From CAWATG01 sp963785035 (lineage in GTDB: Bacteria; Actinomycetota; Acidimicrobiia; IMCC26256; CAWATG01): a DNA stretch of 64,000 nt. A program made the position numbers and the translations under genes. How positions within the stretch are numbered: the stretch's first letter is position 1; the number at the start of each line of letters is the position of its first letter. The notes below the pieces were generated by a model that had not been told where the DNA came from, made no database searches, and was given only the letters and a program-made list of their open reading frames with translations. Shown here in pieces: positions 7,883 to 16,349 of this stretch. The stretch lies in NCBI GenBank assembly GCA_963785035.1, contig CAWATG010000005.1:434001-498000 (forward strand), written 5' to 3'.

Positions 7883-8475
7883 TACTCGCGCTCCTCAGCA
7901 GGCGTGGCCTCGGCGACCGGGACCGTTTCCTCGGCGACCGGGGTTTCGGCCTCGTCGATCACTTCCGGTGCCTCGTGTTCGTCAACATGGTCGTGGTCGT
8001 GGTCGTGGTCGTGACCATCGTGATCGTGGTCGTGGTCAGGAACTGCGACACGACGACGTCGACGAATCGGCGTGCGCGTCTTACGGCCAGACGCCTCCGC
8101 CGACTGTTCCCGGCGGGCGCGTACCACGAGCTCCTCGTCGCTGTAGCGGGCAAGGATGATCGTGACGTGACAGGTGCGCTTGCGGATCTGCGTACCCCGG
8201 CCCCGTGCGCGTGGACGCCACCGTTTCGCAGTAGGACCCTCGTTCGCGTAGGTGCGCACGATGTAGAGCTCGTCGGCCACGAGGTTGTCGTTGTGCTCTG
8301 CGTTCGCAACTGCCGAGTCGAGCAGCTTCAAGACGTCGGTTGCCGCATCGCGCTCGCAGAACTGCAGGACTCGACGCGCCGCCTCGACGTCAAGTCCACG
8401 GATCAGGCCGAGAACCTCACGGACCTTGTAGGGCGAGGTTCCGAGGTTGCGCAGACTTGCGCGGGTCTCGGTCAT
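7882..8475 (-). CDS. rplV: 50S ribosomal protein L22 (uL22) with His/Asp-rich tail
   Basis: L22 binds all 23S domains, and its hairpin lines the exit tunnel. Residues 1-115 are canonical, with the NEGPTAKRWRPRARGRGTQI tunnel hairpin. A C-terminal extension follows, making 197 residues against about 115 in the core family. It has a basic patch (RKTRTPIRRRRR), then an alternating Asp-His run of 17 residues, and then an acidic Glu/Ala/Pro tail. The His/Asp run resembles metal-binding tails of proteins such as SlyD or HypB; this is inference only. It overlaps rpsS by 4 nt. Confidence 0.95.
   Translation of the reverse strand: MTETRASLRNLGTSPYKVREVLGLIRGLDVEAARRVLQFCERDAATDVLKLLDSAVANAEHNDNLVADELYIVRTYANEGPTAKRWRPRARGRGTQIRKRTCHVTIILARYSDEELVVRARREQSAEASGRKTRTPIRRRRRVAVPDHDHDHDGHDHDHDHDHVDEHEAPEVIDEAETPVAEETVPVAEATPAEERE
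7987..8037 (-). repeat. GACCAC hexamer repeat encoding the Asp-His run of L22
   Basis: Seventeen consecutive codons inside rplV are almost entirely GAC/GAT and CAC/CAT, forming an imperfect tandem hexamer (GACCAC). One GGT codon breaks the pattern. Such a repeat could change length by slippage without breaking the reading frame. Confidence 0.85.
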
Positions 8476-8750
8476 CGCCGGGTCGACTTCTCTTGGCCCG
8501 CGTGGTACTTGAACGTGCGGGTGGGGGCGAACTCGCCGAGTTTGTGACCCACCATCGATTCGGAGACATAGACCGGTACGTGTTTGCGCCCGTCATGGAC
8601 CGCCAAGGTGTGGCCGACAAAATCCGGCGTGATCGTCGAACGGCGCGACCAGGTCTTGATGACCTTGCGATCGCCGGCCGCGTTCTGACGATCGATCTTC
8701 ACCTGCAGGTGATCATCGACGAACGGACCCTTTTTTAGGCTACGGGGCAT
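8472..8750 (-). CDS. rpsS: 30S ribosomal protein S19 (uS19)
   Basis: S19 forms a complex with S13 in the 30S head and contacts the A site. The 92-residue product carries MPRSLKKGPFVDDHL and the signature KTWSRRSTITPDFVGHT. It lies 5 nt after rplB and overlaps rplV as ATGA. Confidence 0.97.
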   Translation of the reverse strand: MPRSLKKGPFVDDHLQVKIDRQNAAGDRKVIKTWSRRSTITPDFVGHTLAVHDGRKHVPVYVSESMVGHKLGEFAPTRTFKYHAGQEKSTRR

Positions 8751-8755
8751 CTGTA

Positions 8756-9592
8756 CTACCTCCGGGAACCGCGACCGCGGCGGCGGCGAACGATCATCGA
8801 GTCGGACTTCTTGCCCTTGGTGCGGGTACGGCCCTCGGGCTTACCCCATGGCGAAACGGGGTGACGTCCACCGGAACTCTTGCCCTCGCCACCACCAAGT
8901 GGGTGGTCGACGGGGTTCATGGCCACACCACGAACGTGCGGTCGCTTGCCCTTCCAGCGGTTGCGGCCTGCCTTACCGATCTTGATCAATCCGGCTTCGG
9001 CGTTTCCGACACTGCCTACCGTGGCGCGACAGTCGATGGGTACCCGTCGCATTTCCGACGACGGCAGGCGCAATGTCGCGTACAGGCCCTCTTTTGCAAC
9101 CAGCTGGATCGCGGCCCCCGCACCCCGGCCCATCTTGCCACCGCCGCCTGGCTTGAGTTCCACGTTGTGGACGACCGTACCCACCGGGATGTACCGCAAC
9201 GGCAAGGCATTGCCTGCACGGATCTCGGAACCTTGACCGTTCTGCAGCATGTCACCAACACCGACACCCGCCGGGGCGAGGATGTAGCGCTTCTCGCCGT
9301 CGAGGAAGTGCAACAGCGCGATCCGCGCGTTGCGGTTGGGGTCATATTCGATGGCAGCGACCTTCGCGGGCACGCCGTCCTTCTCGCGACGGAAGTCCAC
9401 CACGCGGTACTTCTGCTTGTGGCCACCACCGCGGTGGCGCGCGGTCATGCGTCCGTAGGCATTCCGGCCGCCGGTACGCGCCTTCGGCTTGACGAGGGAA
9501 CGCTCAGGCTTGTCTTTGGTGATGTCTGCAAAGTCCGAGACAGTCTGGAATCGACGCCCCGGACTCGTCGGTTTACGTTTCCGAACACCCAT
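8756..9592 (-). CDS. rplB: 50S ribosomal protein L2 (uL2)
   Basis: L2 is needed for subunit association and supports the peptidyl-transferase centre. The 278-residue product is full length. It has the central RNA-binding domain and the C-terminal signature GVAMNPVDHPLGGGEG, which contains the conserved histidine. It begins MGVRKRKPTSPGRRFQTVSD. It lies 5 nt after rplW. Confidence 0.97.
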   Translation of the reverse strand: MGVRKRKPTSPGRRFQTVSDFADITKDKPERSLVKPKARTGGRNAYGRMTARHRGGGHKQKYRVVDFRREKDGVPAKVAAIEYDPNRNARIALLHFLDGEKRYILAPAGVGVGDMLQNGQGSEIRAGNALPLRYIPVGTVVHNVELKPGGGGKMGRGAGAAIQLVAKEGLYATLRLPSSEMRRVPIDCRATVGSVGNAEAGLIKIGKAGRNRWKGKRPHVRGVAMNPVDHPLGGGEGKSSGGRHPVSPWGKPEGRTRTKGKKSDSMIVRRRRGRGSRR

Positions 9593-9597
9593 GACCG

Positions 9598-9894
9598 TCA
9601 GCCTCCGAAGATCTCTATACGGTCGCCGTCTCGCAGTGAGACGACCGCGCGCTTCAGGTCGGGGCGCTTACCCCAGCCACCCGTGCGACGGTTGCGCTTG
9701 CGCTTGCCAACTCGATTCATGGTGTTCACGTTCGTGACCCTCACGCCGAAGATGGTCTCGATTGCGTGTTTGATTTCGATCTTGTTCGCATCGGGCGCGA
9801 CGACAAAGGTGTAGATGTTCGCGTCGAACGCTGCGTAGGACTTCTCCGACACCACGGGGCGGACAATGATGTCGCGCGGGTCACGACTTCTCAC
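9598..9894 (-). CDS. rplW: 50S ribosomal protein L23 (uL23)
   Basis: L23 is at the exit tunnel and docks trigger factor and SRP. I set the start at GTG 9894, which overlaps the rplD stop (GTGA) and has GGAGG 6 nt upstream. Longer reading in this frame is just rplD out of frame. The 98-residue product has the DIIVRPVVSEKSYA start and the VNTMNRVGKRKRNRRTGG RNA-binding loop. Confidence 0.94.
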   Translation of the reverse strand: MRSRDPRDIIVRPVVSEKSYAAFDANIYTFVVAPDANKIEIKHAIETIFGVRVTNVNTMNRVGKRKRNRRTGGWGKRPDLKRAVVSLRDGDRIEIFGG

Positions 9895-10553
9895 CGTGTG
9901 CCTCCAACCTTGCTCAAGCGGGCAGTGGCGGTCTCGAGCGTCGCTGTGGAAAAGACAATCCAGTCGTTCACCAAGACGTCGTACGCGTTGAGCTCCTCGG
10001 GCAGGATGATCTGCACACGCTCGCCCAGGTTTCGGAACGACTTCCACACGACGGCTTCGGTTCGATCCAAGACGATCAGCACCCGCGGCGCACGAAGGCC
10101 CTCCGGCCGCAATCCAAGCTTCTGGAGAATCGTGATCGCGGCCTTCGTGCTGGGAGCCTCGATTCCCCAGCTCTCAACGATCATGACCTTGCCCTCACGT
10201 GCACGATCCGAGAGCGCCGAGCGCAATGCCAGGCGGATCATCTTCTTGGGTGTGCGCTGCGAGTAATCACGCGGCTTGGGCCCATGAGCCACGCCACCGC
10301 CGCGCCAGTGCGGCGCGCGTGTGGATCCTTGGCGAGCACGACCGGTACCCTTCTGACGCCAGGGCTTCGCGCCACCACCGGCCACTTCGGCACGGGTCTT
10401 GGTGCTGTGCGTCCCGGCACGCGCTGCGGCGAGCTGCGCAGTGACGACCTGGTGGAGCACCGCGAGGTTGGGTTCGATACCAAAGATCTCGTCGGAGAGA
10501 TCTGCCGAACCAGCACTGGTTCCGGCCACCGTCTTGATGTCGACCGCCGTCAC
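9891..10553 (-). CDS. rplD: 50S ribosomal protein L4 (uL4)
   Basis: L4 binds 23S rRNA, and its loop lines the exit tunnel. In E. coli it also represses the S10 operon; that is not established here. The 220-residue product has the tunnel loop signature (AEVAGGGAKPWRQKGTGRAR) and the RSALSDRAREGKVMIV segment. It overlaps rplC at its start and rplW at its stop, each by 4 nt. Confidence 0.96.
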   Translation of the reverse strand: MTAVDIKTVAGTSAGSADLSDEIFGIEPNLAVLHQVVTAQLAAARAGTHSTKTRAEVAGGGAKPWRQKGTGRARQGSTRAPHWRGGGVAHGPKPRDYSQRTPKKMIRLALRSALSDRAREGKVMIVESWGIEAPSTKAAITILQKLGLRPEGLRAPRVLIVLDRTEAVVWKSFRNLGERVQIILPEELNAYDVLVNDWIVFSTATLETATARLSKVGGTR

Positions 10554-11195
10554 TTGGAAGCCGCCTTTACTGCGTTGCGCACGAACACCAACGCACCCGT
10601 CGCGCCAGGGATCGAGCCCTTCACCAGGATCAAACCTCGCTCCGGGTCACCCTGGACAACCATGAGGTTCTGCGTCGTGGTCTTCACATCACCCATTTGC
10701 CCAGCCATCTTCTGTCCCTTGAACACCCTCGCAGGCGTCGCACACGCACCGATTGACCCCGGCGCACGGTGCTTCTTGTGGTTACCGTGCGATGCGCCTT
10801 GACCCTTGAAATTGTGGCGCTTCATACCGCCGGCGAAACCCTTGCCCTTCGAGACTCCGGTGACATCAACCCGCTCGCCCGGCCTCGAAAAGATCCGCCT
10901 GGATGACTTGACCAACCTCGAAACCACTCAGGTCGCCGACGCGCAGCTCTGCGAGATGCTTGGACGGTGCAGCGTTGGCCTTCTTCAAGTGACCCAGTTC
11001 AGGCTTACTCAGCCGAGTGGCCTTCGTCTCGCCGAAAGAGAGCTGTACCGCCGAGTATCCGTCGCGCTCGGGCGTCTTGAGCTGTACGACGCTGCAGGGA
11101 CCAGCCTGAATAACCGTGACCGGCACCAACCGGTTCTCGGCGTCCCAGACTTGGGTCATACCGAGCTTGCGCCCGAGGATTCCCTTGCTTGGCAT
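10550..11195 (-). CDS. rplC: 50S ribosomal protein L3 (uL3), split by a one-base frameshift
   Basis: L3 initiates 50S assembly and contacts the peptidyl-transferase centre. ATG 11195 starts MPSKGILGRKLGMTQVWD, and this frame ends at a stop soon after VGQVIQADLFEAG. The rest (PGERVDVTGVSKGKGFAGG, then the SIGACATPARVFKGQKMAGQ signature) continues in the next frame. Removing one G from the GGG at 10878-10880 joins them into EAGERVDVTG and gives a 214-residue protein of normal length. L3 is essential and both halves are perfectly conserved, so a sequencing or assembly error is more likely than a real break. Confidence 0.93.
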
Positions 11196-11261
11196 GGCGG
11201 CTGCGTCCTTGTGCTCTACGAGATGTGCTCGACATGTTGCTAGTGCAGGTGACTCACGCGA

Positions 11262-11293
11262 ACGCTCCGCCGGCAGAGCGCCGGACGGAGCGT
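11262..11293 (-). promoter_or_regulatory. Strong hairpin in the rpsJ-rplC spacer
   Basis: The arms ACGCTCCG and CGGAGCGT pair perfectly, and inner CCGGC/GCCGG arms extend the stem to 13 bp with one bulge and a 5-nt loop. It lies in the 288-nt gap between rpsJ and rplC, the largest gap in the S10 region, which otherwise holds no gene I can see. There is no U-tract, so it may be an RNA processing or regulatory structure rather than a terminator. Confidence 0.45.
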
Positions 11294-11483
11294 CAAACGG
11301 TTGTGCTGCGCAGTCCCGCAAGCGCGGCGTACGCAGACTTCAGTTGGCGAACAGGAAGGCGAAACGGTGAAGTCGGCTATCGGTGCCGGCGACGCTGTTT
11401 GTCCCGGGCACGAGAGGGGGAACTCTAGCGCCGGCGATCACCACGTGTCGAGGCCGGCGAAGGAGAAACTACCTAACGACGTC

Positions 11484-11810
11484 CTACACCTGCCCGAGCT
11501 TGATCTCGATGTCGACCCCAGCGGGAAGATCCAACCGCTGGAGCGACTCGACGGTCTTGGACGTGGGCTCCACGATGTCGATCAGACGCTTGTGAATCCT
11601 CATCTCGAGGTGCTCCCGAGAGTCCTTGTCGACGTGGGGCGAACGGATGACGCAGTAACGGTGAATCTCGGTCGGCAACGGTACGGGACCGCGGATCTTG
11701 GCCTGCGTGCGCAGGACCGTCTCGACAATCTTCTTCGTCGATTGGTCGATGATCTCGTGGTCGTAGGCCTTCAGCCGAATACGGATCTTCTGGCCTTTGT
11801 CGTTTGCCAT
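11484..11810 (-). CDS. rpsJ: 30S ribosomal protein S10 / NusE (uS10)
   Basis: S10 is a 30S head protein that also acts as NusE, binding NusB and NusG in transcription antitermination. The 108-residue product contains the RIRLKAYDHEIIDQSTKKIVETV start and the SPHVDKDSREHLEMRIHKRL signature. It starts 18 nt after the tuf1 stop. Its spacer and first bases are identical to those of rpmG after tuf2. Confidence 0.96.
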   Translation of the reverse strand: MANDKGQKIRIRLKAYDHEIIDQSTKKIVETVLRTQAKIRGPVPLPTEIHRYCVIRSPHVDKDSREHLEMRIHKRLIDIVEPTSKTVESLQRLDLPAGVDIEIKLGQV

Positions 11811-13014
11811 GGTTTGTTGTTCCCTCTACTACTTCAAGATCTTCACGACACGACCAGCACCCACAGTACGCCCACCCTCACGGATCGCGAACCGCAGACC
11901 ATCCTCCATCGCAATCGGCGCAATCAACTCCACCGTCATCTCCGTGTTATCACCCGGCATCACCATCTCCGTACCCGACGGCAACTCAATCTTCCCCGTC
12001 ACATCCGTCGTCCGGAAATAAAACTGCGGCCGATAATTCGAAAAGAAAGGAGAATGACGACCACCCTCCTCCTTCGTCAAAATATAAACCTGAGCCTCAA
12101 AATTCGTATGCGGCGTAATACTCCCAGGCTTCGCTAAAACCTGACCACGCTCAACATCTTCCTTCTTCGTCCCACGCAACAACGCACCAATATTGTCCCC
12201 AGCCCGACCCTCATCAAGCAACTTCCGGAACATCTCAACACCAGTACACGTCGTCTTCGTCGTCGCACGAATACCAATGATCTCAACCTCATCACCAGTA
12301 TGAACAATCCCCTGCTCAACCTTGCCCGTCACAACCGTCCCACGACCCGTAATCGAAAAAACATCCTCAATCGGCATCAAAAACGGCTTATCCAACTCAC
12401 GAACAGGCTCAGGAACAAACGAATCCACCGCCGCCATCAACTCCAAAATCCCAGCAGCAGCGTCCTTATCACCATCCAACGCCTTCAACGCCGACACCCG
12501 CACAATCGGCGTATCATCACCAGGAAACTCGAACGCCGTCAACAACTCACGAACCTCGAGCTCCACAAGCTCCAACAACTCTTCGTCCTCAACCTGATCA
12601 CACTTATTCAACGCCACCACAATCGACGGCACACCCACCTGCCGCGCCAACAACACATGCTCACGCGTCTGCGGCATCGGACCATCCGTCGCAGCAACCA
12701 CCAAAATCGCGCCATCCACCTGCGCAGCACCCGTAATCATATTCTTGATGTAATCCGCATGCCCAGGCATATCCACATGCGCATAATGACGATTCTCCGT
12801 CTCATACTCCACATGCGAAATATTGATCGTAATACCACGAGCCTTTTCCTCAGGCGCCTTATCAATCTGATCAAACGCCGTCGCCTTCACCTTCGGATTA
12901 CCCTCCGCCAACACCCGCGTAATCGCAGCCGTCAACGTCGTCTTCCCATGGTCAATATGACCCATCGTGCCAACGTTCAAATGCGGCTTAGTCCGCTCGA
13001 ACTTCTCTTTGGCC
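11800..13014 (-). repeat. tuf repeat unit, copy 1
   Basis: This segment is nearly identical to 29532-30746, at a constant offset of 17732. It covers tuf codon 2 through the stop, the 18-nt downstream spacer, and the first few codons of the next gene (rpsJ here, rpmG in the other copy). Differences are at 12090, 12399, 12454 and 13011. The pattern is that expected from gene conversion between duplicated tuf genes. Confidence 0.9.
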
Positions 13015-13016
13015 AT
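11829..13016 (-). CDS. tuf: Elongation factor Tu, copy 1
   Basis: EF-Tu delivers aminoacyl-tRNA to the ribosome with GTP hydrolysis. The 395-residue product is full length, with the P-loop GHIDHGKT (residues 19-26), DMPGHADY and NKCD motifs, and domains II and III. It lies in the str position after fusA, with a 92-nt gap. It differs from copy 2 by four visible substitutions in about 1.2 kb. One of these changes the protein, giving Ala here in DKDAAAGIL against Val in the other copy. Codons end mostly in G or T, unlike the C-ending codons of the flanking genes. Confidence 0.97.
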   Translation of the reverse strand: MAKEKFERTKPHLNVGTMGHIDHGKTTLTAAITRVLAEGNPKVKATAFDQIDKAPEEKARGITINISHVEYETENRHYAHVDMPGHADYIKNMITGAAQVDGAILVVAATDGPMPQTREHVLLARQVGVPSIVVALNKCDQVEDEELLELVELEVRELLTAFEFPGDDTPIVRVSALKALDGDKDAAAGILELMAAVDSFVPEPVRELDKPFLMPIEDVFSITGRGTVVTGKVEQGIVHTGDEVEIIGIRATTKTTCTGVEMFRKLLDEGRAGDNIGALLRGTKKEDVERGQVLAKPGSITPHTNFEAQVYILTKEEGGRHSPFFSNYRPQFYFRTTDVTGKIELPSGTEMVMPGDNTEMTVELIAPIAMEDGLRFAIREGGRTVGAGRVVKILK

Positions 13017-13108
13017 GGAACCCTGTACTCCTTGTGTGAATGAACGGTGGTGTGGACGAACAGCTGCCGTGTCGACGCCTGGAGCGAGACGAGGCAGATT
13101 AGGCGGTC

Positions 13109-15220
13109 TTACTCACCCCTGACGCGAGCAGTGATCTCCTGCGCGATCGAGTCGGGCACTTGCTGGTACGAATCGAAGTGCATCGAGTAGGTCGCGCGCC
13201 CTTGGGTCCGAGACCGAAGGTCACCAACGTAGCCGAACATCTCCGCCAGCGGCACGAGCGCGCGAATAATCTGCGCATTCGAGCGCTGTTCCATGCCCTC
13301 GACCTGGCCTCGGCGTGAGTTGATGTCGCCGATGACGTCACCCATGAAGTCATCAGGTGTCACGACCTCGACCTTCATGACCGGCTCCAACAAGGCGATG
13401 CCGGCCTTACGCGCTGCGTCCTTCAGAGCCATCGACCCGGCAATACGGAATGCCATCTCCGAGGAGTCGACCTCATGGAACGAACCGTAGGTCAGTGTGG
13501 CCCGAACATCGACGAGCTGGTAACCAGCGAGGACACCACCGGCCATCGCCTCGATGATTCCGGCATCCACCGACGGGATGTACTCCTTGGGAATGACACC
13601 GCCCTTGATTTGGTCGACGAATTCGTAACCACCGCCGGGTCCCGTGGGCTCCAACTTGATCTGGACGTGTGCGAACTGACCACGACCGCCTGTCTGGCGG
13701 ACGTAGCGGCACTCCACCTTCTCGATGGGCTTGAGAATCGTCTCGCGGTACGCGACCTGAGGCTTACCAACGTTGGCGTCGACGTTGAACTCTCGCTTCA
13801 TCCGGTCGACAAGAATCTCGAGGTGAAGCTCGCCCATACCGGCAATGATCGTTTGGCCGGTCTCGTCGTCGGTGTGAACCTGAAAGGTCGGGTCCTCGTC
13901 GGAAAGCGATCCGAGGGCCCTGCCGAGCTTGTCCTGGTCTGCTTTGGTCTTCGGCTCGATGGCAACCGAGATGACCGGGACCGGGAAGACCATGCGCTCG
14001 AGAATGATCGGGTGCGCACGATCGCAGAGCGTGTCACCGGTCGTTGTCTGTTTGAAACCCAGTCCCGCGACGATGTCTCCGGCGAATGCCACTTCAACGT
14101 CTTCCCGCTGGTTGGCATGCATCCGAAGAATCCGACCGATGCGCTCCTTGCGATCCTTGGTGGAGTTGTAGACCTCGGCGCCCTTCTCGATCCTGCCTGA
14201 GTACACCCGGAAATAGGTGAGCTTGCCGAAAGGGTCCGCCACAATCTTGAAGGCCAGCGCCGCAAACGGAGCATCTGGACTGTGGTCCCGAGTCAGTTCG
14301 CCCTCCCCCGACATGGGCGTTCCTGCGACAGGGGGCACGTCCAACGGCGACGGAAGAAATGCAACGACCGCATCCAACATCGGCTGAACCGCTTTGTTCT
14401 TGAAGGCCGAACCGCACAGCACCGGGACGAACTCGCCGGCAATGGTTCCCTTCCGGATGGCGTGTTTGATCTCCGCGACGGTCAGCTCTTCGTCAGCGAG
14501 ATACTTCTCCATCACGGCGTCATCCGCAGCCGCGATTGCGTCAAGAAGACGCGCCCGATAGTCAGCGGCCTGATCGGCCAGCTCTGCAGGAATCTCGCCA
14601 ATGGTGAAATCCTGACCCTCGGACTTGTCGTCGACTGGCCAGGTCACAGCCTTCATCGTGACAAGATCCACAACACCGAGGAACTCGCTCTCGGATCCGA
14701 TCGGCAACTGGACGACCGCGACGGTCGCCGCGAGACGGTCCTTGATCATGTCGACGCAGCGATAGAAGTCAGCGCCGATCCTGTCCATCTTGTTGACAAA
14801 GCACATCCGCGGAACGTTGTACTTGTTGGCCTGGCGCCAGACAGTTTCGGTTTGAGGCTCCACACCTGCGACGGCATCGAAGACCGCGACCGCTCCGTCG
14901 AGGACCCGCAACGACCGCTCGACCTCGACGGTGAAGTCCACGTGCCCGGGCGTGTCGATGATGTTGATCTGGACGCCATCCCACTCGCAGGTGGTCGCGG
15001 CGGAGGTGATGGTGATGCCGCGTTCCTGCTCTTGGGCCATGTGGTCCATGACCGCGGCGCCCTCGTGCACCTCGCCGATCTTGTAGGTTCGACCGGTGTA
15101 GTAAAGGATGCGCTCTGTCGTCGTGGTTTTTCCAGCGTCGATGTGCGCCATGATGCCGATATTGCGGGTTCGCTCGAGCGGGACCTCTCGAGCGGTCGGC
15201 ACCGTCTTGTCGTCTGCCAT
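13109..15220 (-). CDS. fusA: Elongation factor G
   Basis: EF-G is the GTPase that drives ribosomal translocation and, with RRF, ribosome recycling. The 703-residue product is full length. It has the P-loop AHIDAGKTT (residues 25-33), DTPGHVDF and NKMDR motifs, then domains II-V ending with the usual domain V sheet (FGYVGDLRSRTQGRATYSM). It follows rpsG by 95 nt, in the standard str order. Confidence 0.97.
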   Translation of the reverse strand: MADDKTVPTAREVPLERTRNIGIMAHIDAGKTTTTERILYYTGRTYKIGEVHEGAAVMDHMAQEQERGITITSAATTCEWDGVQINIIDTPGHVDFTVEVERSLRVLDGAVAVFDAVAGVEPQTETVWRQANKYNVPRMCFVNKMDRIGADFYRCVDMIKDRLAATVAVVQLPIGSESEFLGVVDLVTMKAVTWPVDDKSEGQDFTIGEIPAELADQAADYRARLLDAIAAADDAVMEKYLADEELTVAEIKHAIRKGTIAGEFVPVLCGSAFKNKAVQPMLDAVVAFLPSPLDVPPVAGTPMSGEGELTRDHSPDAPFAALAFKIVADPFGKLTYFRVYSGRIEKGAEVYNSTKDRKERIGRILRMHANQREDVEVAFAGDIVAGLGFKQTTTGDTLCDRAHPIILERMVFPVPVISVAIEPKTKADQDKLGRALGSLSDEDPTFQVHTDDETGQTIIAGMGELHLEILVDRMKREFNVDANVGKPQVAYRETILKPIEKVECRYVRQTGGRGQFAHVQIKLEPTGPGGGYEFVDQIKGGVIPKEYIPSVDAGIIEAMAGGVLAGYQLVDVRATLTYGSFHEVDSSEMAFRIAGSMALKDAARKAGIALLEPVMKVEVVTPDDFMGDVIGDINSRRGQVEGMEQRSNAQIIRALVPLAEMFGYVGDLRSRTQGRATYSMHFDSYQQVPDSIAQEITARVRGE

Positions 15221-15315
15221 GTTCTGCTTCTTCTCTACTGCTCGAATTTCGGTGGTCGGCGAAAGACGCCGGGTATCAGGCGGGCTGGACGCACATTGCA
15301 GACGGCCTACTCGCT

Positions 15316-15786
15316 CTACCAGCGGTAGTGAGCGAACGCCCTGTTCGACTCGGCCATCTTCTGGAGGTCCTCACGGCGCTTGTTCGCTGCGCCGATCCCG
15401 TTGCTGGCATCGAGAAGCTCGGCTGCGAGGCGCTCAGCCATCGTCTTCTCGCGACGCTGGCGCGAATAACCGACGATCCAACGGATGGCCAGCGTGGTGG
15501 CACGTCTGGGTCGCACCTCGACTGGGACTTGGTAGGTCGCGCCACCGACACGTCGGCTTCGTACCTCCAGAGCCGGGCGGACATTCTCCACCGCGCGCTT
15601 CAGCGCTGGTATCGGGTCCGCGCCGGTCTTGCGCTCGATCTCTGCGAGGGCGTCGTAGACGATCTTCTCGGCGACCGAACGCTTTCCGTCCAGTAGCACC
15701 TTGTTGACCAACTGCGTGACAACGACCGACCGGTGAATCGGGTCGGGCATGAGATCGCGACGGGGTGCCGGTCCCTTCCTAGGCAT
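15316..15786 (-). CDS. rpsG: 30S ribosomal protein S7 (uS7)
   Basis: S7 nucleates assembly of the 30S head and lines the mRNA exit channel. The 156-residue product is the standard length. It begins MPRKGPAPRRDLMPDPIHRS and contains the VRPRRATTLAIRWIVGYSR core and AFAHYRW end. It lies 2 nt after rpsL. Confidence 0.97.
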   Translation of the reverse strand: MPRKGPAPRRDLMPDPIHRSVVVTQLVNKVLLDGKRSVAEKIVYDALAEIERKTGADPIPALKRAVENVRPALEVRSRRVGGATYQVPVEVRPRRATTLAIRWIVGYSRQRREKTMAERLAAELLDASNGIGAANKRREDLQKMAESNRAFAHYRW

Positions 15787-15788
15787 GG

Positions 15789-16157
15789 TCAGACCTTCTT
15801 TGCGCCGTAACGGCTGCGAGCCTGCTTGCGGTTGGCGACGCCACCGGCATCAAGCGCCCCGCGCACGATCTTGTAACGAACACCCGGCAGGTCTTTGACA
15901 CGGCCCCCGCGCACCAAGACGATCGAGTGCTCCTGAAGGTTGTGCCCGATTCCAGGGATATACGCCGTGATCTCAACGCCCGTGGTCAGCCGAACACGGG
16001 CGACCTTGCGGAGGGCAGAGTTGGGCTTCTTCGGCGTGGTCGTGAAGACGCGGGTGCACACGCCACGGCGCTGCGGCGACGACTTCAACGCCGGAGTCTT
16101 GGACTTCTCCGGCTTGGTCTGACGACCCTTGCGGACTAGCTGGGCAATCGTGGGCAC
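15789..16157 (-). CDS. rpsL: 30S ribosomal protein S12 (uS12)
   Basis: S12 acts at the decoding centre. GTG 16157 is the start, with AAGGAG 4 nt upstream, giving VPTIAQLVRKGR and 122 residues. The streptomycin-relevant lysines are both present in wild-type context (TPKKPNSALRK and GGRVKDLPGVRY), so no resistance change is predicted. The Asp after Lys in the second motif is the usual methylthiolation site. The 192-nt gap upstream, after rpoC, holds no gene I can see and could carry a str promoter. Confidence 0.95.
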   Translation of the reverse strand: MPTIAQLVRKGRQTKPEKSKTPALKSSPQRRGVCTRVFTTTPKKPNSALRKVARVRLTTGVEITAYIPGIGHNLQEHSIVLVRGGRVKDLPGVRYKIVRGALDAGGVANRKQARSRYGAKKV

Positions 16158-16349
16158 GCTGCTCCTTGAGGACTCACTGAGTAATGTTCGGACTTCACGA
16201 CAACGGATGACGCTATGAACGCTTGTTTCTGACACAGCGGCAGCCGACGATTGTGCATGCGCGCCCGCCCTCGCAATTTGAGGGCATCGAGCCAGTCGGC
16301 AAGGATACGGATTCTGGACGCTTGAGGCAACTAGTCCCGGTCGCGACGA

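Noticed and set aside
7975..8040. Tandem GTGGTC repeat as a CRISPR or regulatory repeat
   Set aside because: It lies inside rplV in frame and simply encodes Asp-His; there are no spacers.
10860..10900. Programmed ribosomal frameshift in rplC
   Set aside because: No slippery heptamer or downstream pseudoknot is evident, and similar single-base insertions occur in other genes in the window.
12300..13043. Long open frames opposite both tuf genes (also 30032-30784)
   Set aside because: They are shadows caused by the skewed tuf codon composition; products are low-complexity Arg/Asn/His strings and mirror each other only because tuf is duplicated.
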